A stretch of 64,000 nucleotides of DNA, taken from positions 3,410,001 through 3,474,000 of the forward strand of contig JADLSH010000367.1 in the NCBI GenBank assembly GCA_016169945.1. The letters run 5' to 3'. Shown piece after piece: positions 23,801-32,800 of this stretch. The stretch is from Trachythela sp. YZ-2020. Lineage: Eukaryota > Cnidaria > Anthozoa > Malacalcyonacea > Clavulariidae. How positions within the stretch are numbered: position 1 is the stretch's first letter; each line of letters opens with the position of its first letter. A program made the translations under genes and the position numbers. Under the pieces are notes generated by a model. The model worked only from the letters and a program-made list of their open reading frames with translations. It did not search any database and was not told the DNA's origin.

Positions 23801-26800
23801 GACAATTTAACTCCAGAACGAGGCATTTATTCGGATGCAGAACTGACCTTAATCGCAGAACAATGTAGTTTTACTACAGAACAAGGAATTTATCTGCATC
23901 TGGAAGAACTAACTTTAGCCGAAGAACAAAAAGGTTGTACTGAAGAACATACTTCAATCAAAGATCGAGATGGCCATCCTGGAGATCAACGGGTTTCTTT
24001 CAGAGATATTAAGAATTTACTCGCGGACATTGAGGCCCGTGTACATGTGGAACAACAAGAGGATGGTTATAATGGAGAAGGAGATACTTGTATCGATGGA
24101 CAAGAGATTTATCTCGCAGAACAGGAGACTTATCTCGAAAGACAAGAGACTTATCTCGAAGGACAAGTGACTTATCTCGAAGCACAATATATTAATCTCG
24201 AAAAACAAGAGGATGATCTCGAAGGACAAGAGACTTATCTCGAAGCACAAGATACTAATATCGAAAAACAAGAGAATGATCTCGAAGGACAAGAGACTTA
24301 TCTCGAAGGACTAGAGACTTATCTCGAAGGACAAGAGACTTATCTCGAAGGACAAGAGACTTATCTCGAAGGACAAGAGACTTATCTCGAAGGACAAGAG
24401 ACTTATCTCGAAGGACAAGAGACTTGTCTCGAAGGACAAGAGACTTATCTCGAAGGACAAGAGACTTATCTCGAAGGACAAGAGACTTGTCTCGAAGGAC
24501 AAGAAACTTATCTCGAAGGACAAGAGACTTATCTCGAAGGACAAGAGACTTATCTCGAAGGACAAGAGACTTATCTCGAAGGACAAGAGACTTGTCTCGA
24601 AGGACAAGAAACTTATCTCGAAGGACAAGAGACTTGTCTCGATGGACAAGATACTTGTCTCGAAGGACAAGAGACTTATCTCAAAGGACAAGAGACTTAT
24701 CTCGATGGACAAGAGACTGATCTCGATGAACAGCAGACTTACTTTGAAGGACATGAGACTTATCTCGAAGGGCGAGAATCCTTTCTGGAAGGACACGTGA
24801 CTTACGACGAAGAGCAGAGGACGAATTGCGAACAGCAAGGGATCTATCTCGAAGGGCAAGAGATTTACTTCGAAGGACTAGGCGAAGAGACTTTTCGAAC
24901 AGTTAAAAACGTATCTCCGAGAGCTAGAGACTTATTTCGGAAAGCCTTATTTCGATGAGACATGCACATTATATTTAGGATAGCAAGTAAGACACATATT
25001 TCGAAAGAGAAGAGACATTAGATCTGATTTATGTAGAATATTAAGGGCTTGCATTTAAGTATTGGATGTATTTAGTAGACTTGTCCGCTGGAGGGAAATC
25101 TAGGAATTTAATTTGAGAATATTTAAAGACGATGTCACCTTATTTTTGTTATGTTTACTTGTTAAATGAGTAATGTAGTTACGTGGATTATATATCAGTT
25201 GTTGAAACGGGAATACCCTGTATACGTTATTTACCGGTTGGGAGATCCGTACTTAAAAATATTTTCCCGAGGTCTCAGAAGAGGCCCGGACTCGAGACCG
25301 AAGAATTAACGAGGGACGCTTCTGAAACCGAGAGAAAATATAAATTACTTCTTGACTGTGTATTTCTTGCATCCCATAAATGGTTCATTTTGCAAAAATG
25401 TCCTGTTCACTAGATGCTTTTCACATGTACTTTTAGATGCTTTTTTCGCTTGTACTCGATAAACCGCCGTGGTCTGTGTCTGAACTACCTTAAAGTGCGT
25501 GTAATCGACGCCATCCAATTATTGCGACCACAACATTTGATGTGCAGCAACATGGCGGCCAAATAGCAAGTGTTCAAATAAAACCGAATTTTAACCCAAA
25601 TGTTTAGATTCTTTTTAAGGTTGGTTCTTAACCATAACCAAGCTTTTGAAACCAAAGTGCGTGTATAAAATAGTTTTAATAGCCTTTCAAAATGATGCTG
25701 AAATCAGTAATAATATGTTTTAAAGGAAAAATAATTGTATCGACTCAAATCTCCTAATACACTCATAATAACGACCTATATGAAACATGTGAGACAGCCA
25801 GCCAGCTTTGTAGGCTTGTAGCTTTCCTGATTTAGATCTTAGAATCTTGTGACGTCATCGTGAAAACTCTATACTTTACCTGCAGAAATTGCAGCTCAAA
25901 GTTTCATGCTTTTGTTTAAATTTCAGGGTCATTTTGTCAAAAAACTCGGTGCCATTGGTGATAAAGAGACAGAAAATGAGGTTTTACTTTTGGAACATGA
26001 AATTACTCATTTGCCATTTTCAACAGCAGTTTTAAATGATCTTCCCAAAGAAACATGGTCCATTAGTGAAGAGGTAAAGCTATAGTATGATTACATATAT
26101 AACTATGCATGTAAGGACAGTTTCACGAAAGTGGGCGGAGTGATTTATTTACTGGGGGGGCCGGTTGTTCAAACCACGATTAGCGTTAACAGCTTGGATT
26201 AAAATTTAGCCCGCTGTTTTGGTTCGTGTATTTATGCTCGTCCGTTTATTTCAAACTTCAGAAAAGACAGTATAGCTGCACGTAACTATGGCATTCTTCA
26301 TGTTTATGGCTAAATATTTTAATGTTATTTACAAAATTTAATGGAGTTATATCATCGAAGCTGACAACCTCTCCTATCTTCCTATTAACAAAGCAAAATT
26401 CCCCTGACTTGTATATGTTACCCTGAGATACCATGTTGCAGAGTGTTAAGTTAAACATCAACAACATCGTCAAAAACAAAAAGTCTCCTTTTCAAACACT
26501 GTCAGACAAATTCCTGTAGCGTTGTAATAAACAATTCATATCCAAATAGATACTTAATTTTTTATTCATAACAAATTTATCATGAAAGTAACGAATCGAG
26601 AATTTCCACTGGTATTTTATAGAATAAAATGCAAACTGTGCCCTTTCAAATGTGTTCAAGTGTTTTCTTGTCGTGTATATAGGAGATAAAGCTTCGTCGA
26701 GATCTTCGAGATTTATCAATCTGTAGTGTTGATCCACCTGGCTGTACTGATATTGATGATGCTTTGCACTGGAGGCCATTACCAAATGGAAATTATGAGG

Positions 26801-29800
26801 TGAAGTTTTTATATGACGAAGACGAATTTTATATGTTATTGTAGTTATATTTCTATTTGAAAAAACTTTGAAAATGATAGCATAACATTTTAAAAGTTTT
26901 TTTCATATTTCTTTAAAATTCATTTTCGAGATATTGAGGTTGGTTTGATATGTAGAAATAGAACAACTTTCTGCGTCACATTGCAAAATGAGTTTCTAAA
27001 TTATCAGTAATATTTAGAGAGTTTTTTAAAGTTGTGTAATTTGAATTTATATCAATATATCGAGACTGAAAAGAGATATGGAAAATTAAAGAATGTTATG
27101 TTCTAATCTTGAGAGAATAACGTAATTTTCCCCCTTAAATAAATTTACGTAATTGCTTTAATTTATGAAAATTTAGGCTTACGAAACGAAATATTTTCAA
27201 TAATAAACAAACGTTGTGCTTTTCCACAAACCAAAGTATATTATATATTCAGTTAATATTGCACTTCATCGTGACTTCATTGATACTCTGCAGCATATGT
27301 TTGATGAAGACGCTTAAAGCTTGATTCCATTGTATTGTATGAACTTTATTTAAAACACGGAATCTCGTCATTATTTACAAAATGCTCTTCCTGAGAGCCG
27401 TGCATATATATAAAAACAACAACAACAAACTAAACTATTCATGCATTGTATGATTTACTAATTACATATTGACAGACAATTTTATATACATTAATTTAAT
27501 GACAAAGCATTTGATTTGAGACTAAGAGAATCTCATGCATGTGAGTGGTTAAGAACCTTCCTCTTGAAGGCAGTAACATCCTCAGTTGATTTTATATCTT
27601 CAGTCAGTGAATTCCAGGTAACTGCTCCATTATATAGGCTAAACTATTTTTGAGAAAATTTGTATTTGGTTTCGGAAGGCAAATATTCACTTGGCTACCC
27701 CTTACATTGTAGTCATGCGCTTGATTCCTTTTGGAAAATTGCGATATTAGATACGTAGGGGCAGCATTGTTTGCTACTTTGTGCATCAACAATGCCTTAT
27801 TCAAATGCCACCTAGTATGTTCTATAGCTAATGTTTGCCAACCTAATTTATCTAAAACTTCGGCTGATCTAATATCATAGCCAGAGAGCGTGATTATCCG
27901 CCCAGCTCGATTTTGCAATTTCTGTAGTTTCTCTTTAAGACCTTTATTACAGTTATCCCACACCGTTATCTAACGGCTTTTCAGTTATCTAACGGCTTTT
28001 CTCAGCGAAATTCAAAAATTACGCAGTAAAATGAATAAGAGCATGTGCAGTAAAGATAAATAGTTAATAGTTGGTAGATTTTATAGTTAATTAATAATGT
28101 TTCATTGTGTAGTATATTTTGTTCGTAGGTTGGTGTCCATATTGCTGATGTAACTCACTTTATCCATCCGGGAACTGCTATAGACCAAGAAGCAACCAAT
28201 CGTGGAACAACAGTATATCTAACAGACAGACGTATTGACATGGTTCCAGGTTTATTAAGTTCTAACTTATGCTCATTAATGTCGAATGTTGATAGGTATT
28301 AATTTGTTATTATTATATACTTCAATATATATATATATATTCTGACGTTGACTGTCTTACTTTTTCTCGAACAAAAATGAGACTCATGTGAGATTGTTAC
28401 GTGTGTATATGTCGAGACCTACTTTTTGAGCCTTTTCAGATATCATTGCTTATATATTTGTACATTGAATCATGCATGATCACTTATCATTATTAAGTAA
28501 CCACGCAACACCCTTGTTTCCAAAAATTCACGTACATGCAATTTAAATCGCTGTTCATGCTATATTTTAATGTATTTATTCTTCTATAATTTTTCATTGT
28601 GTTTTGTCAGGTTGGCATTTTCATGCATTTGGGAAATGACGCCCCAAGCCGAGATTGTGGATACGACATTCACAAAAAGTGTGATCCGTTCAAAGGTACA
28701 GTGTGACGTATCTATAAGAACTTTAGGATTTAGACACCCATTGATTCTGCATGGCGCATGAAATTTACATTACCTAAGCCTTCTCTATTGATGGGTGATA
28801 TTTTTCCCAGTAACAAATCGAAAAGCAAGATTTTTGGTTGGTATGAAAATTCATCGCAAAAGAGTAGTATTAAAGTGCTACTTTTCTGGCGAATCTTGTC
28901 GTTAACCAATACTTGCGATGAATTATTATTTATTGTTTTGTAGTTCTCATTCACTTATACTGAAGCTCAATTTCGCATTGACGACAAAACACAGAATGAT
29001 GACGTTGCCAAAAGTCTCAGGAACCTGAATGCTTTGGCGAAAATTCTTAAACAGAAGAGGATAGACAATGGGTAAGTGGTGTGGTATAACGTTTGCATTC
29101 ATTCATGTATATATCTTGTAATAGCTGCTTGTCTATATTGCTCACTCTTACAGTTAAAAGCGCGGTAGTACAGGCTGTTAGCTTGGTTCGTATTTTTTTA
29201 TTCTTAACATTTAATAATGGGCACCATCGTTTCTGATATGCTAAACCATCAAATGATTGTTTTGATCTTTTTGCTAGAGGTATTTAGAAAAAATAACAGA
29301 GTGGTTAATTTTTAACAGGTTGCAGCAATTAATTGGCAAAAACAGCGCAAAAACGACCTTTTTGTTCTTTCTGCTTATTTCTTATAGCTACTATAAATAG
29401 GTCGCAGTACTATAACCGATTATAGTAGATCATGCAAGCCGTGCCGAGTGAAAAACAAAATTGTACAAACTAGTTTAGTGGATTAGCATTGACGCAGGTA
29501 TTAAAGACTATCAGCCTTGCAATGGTTTAGTGTCTTCTCCAGGGGGGGACATGTTAATAAGAATCTGTAGATAAGAGCCCTTCCTATGTCTACGAGGCTC
29601 GCATTTCGTGAAAGGTTTTAGGTTACTGCATCAACGGTTACCTGCACATATTAATATACTTCATTGATCTCTGAGGCCTATACGTTCATGGACAAAACAG
29701 TTAATAAAATAGATCGAGATTTTAGGAAAACACATTCAACTAACTTCATTGGGCTTTCGCGCCCCTCTCCTCCCATCCAATGTTGCTATTATTTTACCCA

Positions 29801-32800
29801 CACTTCAAACGCAAAATGACGACATTGTCTAGGGGGGAAAGGGGGAGGAGAGGGGGGGGTATTTTATGTAAGACATAGGAATTATATTACAATTTAAACT
29901 CTGACCGAGACACCTTAGAATATTTATTTATTAACAAGTTTTGTCCACGGAACATGAAAAGTTCGACGTTTGAACCAGGCCTTGTGCATGTAGCTCACAT
30001 TGGTTAGACAAGGAGGTTTTGTTTTCTTGTAGCACTCCAAGAATTTACATGTATGTGTTCCGGCACTAAGGTTGAATGTACAATCTTTTTAATTCTTTTT
30101 TAAAGGGCATTGACTTTGGCTTCACCTGAAATAAGGTTTCACATAGACAGTGAAACACATGATCCAATTGATGTTGAAACAAAGGAACTGAGGTACGTAG
30201 AACTACAGTGGTAGACACTTCGTGAAATGTTTGGGATGCGAACATACGTTGCCAACAACCTTTCTGTGAATGCAAAGTACAGTCCTCATAATTTTATGGC
30301 TCAAACTTTATGGACGAACAGGATTTATATATAAACAAGTACTTAATACTAATGACGCGTGCTCACTGATTAAGATCAACTGCTCAAATCTATCGCGTAT
30401 GCCCAGTTATACAAATCTTATGGAAATATGGTCCCACAAGCATTAACGCAAATTTTCCTTCATATATTAGGGTAAAGTGGGGACAGACCGACCGACATAT
30501 ACCCTCATATGCCCCCATATAGAGACGCGAGCACGCGTCTACTACAACTACTTTGTTTCTTAGTCGTTCGGCTATTGTTCAAAGGCTTTAAGAGTATATT
30601 TGGGCAGAGGGCGTCCAACATCCTTTGCCTCTCTCCTAGTGTCTGTCATTGTCATATGACGTCACATGACTTTCCACGGGTTCGCATTTGAAACACGTCA
30701 AATTCCTGGTGAATGAAAATAGCGTCTTGTTAGCATTTTTATCAGGAGTAACGCAAATTCATAACATTGATTACTTATTTATACAATAAGGGATGTGATC
30801 TGCCGACAAGGTGAATATCCCCTCGTATATAGCAATCAACTACTATCAAAGTAATTGAAAGTGTGGTTCATTTTATTGTCCTATGACGATAACGATAGTG
30901 CACGGTGACCCAGAAATCATCCCACTCATTCCCATGCATACCGAGAGCGTCCAACGAAGTGATACTGTAGTTTAATTATTACAATTTATCTTACTGAATG
31001 CATTTTGCAACGAATTTATTTCTAGAGAACTAATACACGGTATATTTCTTAATTTAGGGAAACAAATTCCATGGTTGAGGAATTCATGTTGCTGGCCAAT
31101 ATTTCAGTAGCAAAAAAAATTCTGAGTCACTATCCAGAATATGCTGTACTAAGAAGACATCCCTCACCTCCACCCTCTAATTATGATCCGCTTGTTAAAG
31201 CTGCGAAATCCAAGGTAAATTATTGAACCCGTTGATTCAATGTTCGTTTTGGTGCGAAAATGGAGGGAAATAGTATATTTCATCAGATAAGTTTCATTCT
31301 GAAGTGCAAGCCTAGTTTTACTGATACTTATTTCGTAGAGTTATTCTAATTGTAGTAAAAAAAATTGAGAATGAGTTTTGTGGTAAATGGTAAAACATGG
31401 AACCCTGCCAAAGAAAAATACTCTTTAACTCGAAAAAATACGTCCAGGTATTCTGTGAACAGTTTTGAGCATTTTTATCATTTTTAATTACTGACTTACT
31501 GCAAACTTACTGCGAACGCATCTTGTTGACATTTTTTACGCATAAAATATAAATCTGCTGTAACATACATTCGTATAACCGTGGCGACGCCACGGGTAGG
31601 TGAGGGTGTCCGGCGCCCACTTTTCTCACAATAGTTCTGCATTCTTGCAAATCCAACGAAAATTGACGTGTTGGGGAGCTAAGAGGCAAATATCCGAAGA
31701 GTATACATAAGCAGCCTTCAAAACGTAACTTAATCACTTCAAAATGTGGGAAATAAATCTCAGAATTCCGGTGGGTGGGGCATTCAAACGAAGCCTATAG
31801 TTATCTCGCAGCTTTGGCTCTTTGTGGATCCCTCTCTAAGTTATACTGGCTTTGCCGCTGGTCGTATTGTATGTGTTATTGAATGTTGTCTTACCAGTCC
31901 ACTCCTAATTACTAAAAGTTGTTGCATTTTACTTTAGAATGTGGACGTACAAGTGGATACTGCGAAATCATTGGCTGTCTCTTTGGAACAAGCTTCATTA
32001 CCAGAATTTCCATTCTTCAACAATTTACTTCGTATTTTGACAACGAGATGCATGTTACAAGCTGTTTATTTCTGTTCTGGAACGTTACCAGAAGAAGAGT
32101 ACCTACATTATGGTCTGGCGACACCCATTTATACTCATTTTACTTCACCGATTAGAAGGTAAATTATTATTTTTGCCATTCACACAAGTTACCAAGGTGT
32201 ATATAATTCTTATGCGTGTATAAGGAAAGTACTTTTTAAATATATGGGCTGTGAGGCTGAGTCAGTGGAACGTTAAATAACAACCGATCATCTGAAACCA
32301 AACAATTTTACTCAAATCTTAACTTTTACGTTCCAAAATATAATACAACACAGTTTTGCCCGCCATATCTCGTGAGCGTACTGTATACTATGGGTAGCTA
32401 TCTTGAAACCATACTGGTTCGTTGTGCTAGATTCCTGCTACCCTAAAGATCCTTGCTAGCCTAAAGATACTTTATATAGAGCTAAGACTCTTAATTTGTA
32501 ATTTCAGGTAGACGAAGTTTCCAGCATTAACGTCATGCTATATTTATTGAAGTTTCACTAAGCAAAAAACTATTCTATGTTTTAAGCTGGTTTTTGTGAA
32601 TACTTTATAACTGCAGTACAATCGGTTATAGTACTGGCATGGATTGCGTGTATGAAGATGGTATCGATAGTCATATCCAAATTGTAAATTTACATTACAG
32701 CGTATTATCCGTTAAAACTGTACACCAGAGAATTGTACTGATAACAGGTTGCAGAAAGGTTGCAGAAATCAACAGGTTGCAGAAAGCAATCTGTTGATTA

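Larger units (their letters stand above)
20142..25926. other. DIS3 intron 13: foldback cluster plus nested ORF
   Basis: A 5.8-kb intron, the largest in the gene. From left to right it has four palindromic elements set among TA microsatellites, a 69-bp tandem repeat, and the 816-codon ORF. About 970 bp after the ORF show no further gene. Confidence 0.85.

Noticed and set aside
24311..24859. 182-codon minus-strand frame over the heptad array
   Set aside because: Shadow of the 21-bp repeat, which lacks stops on that strand; it has no unrepeated part.
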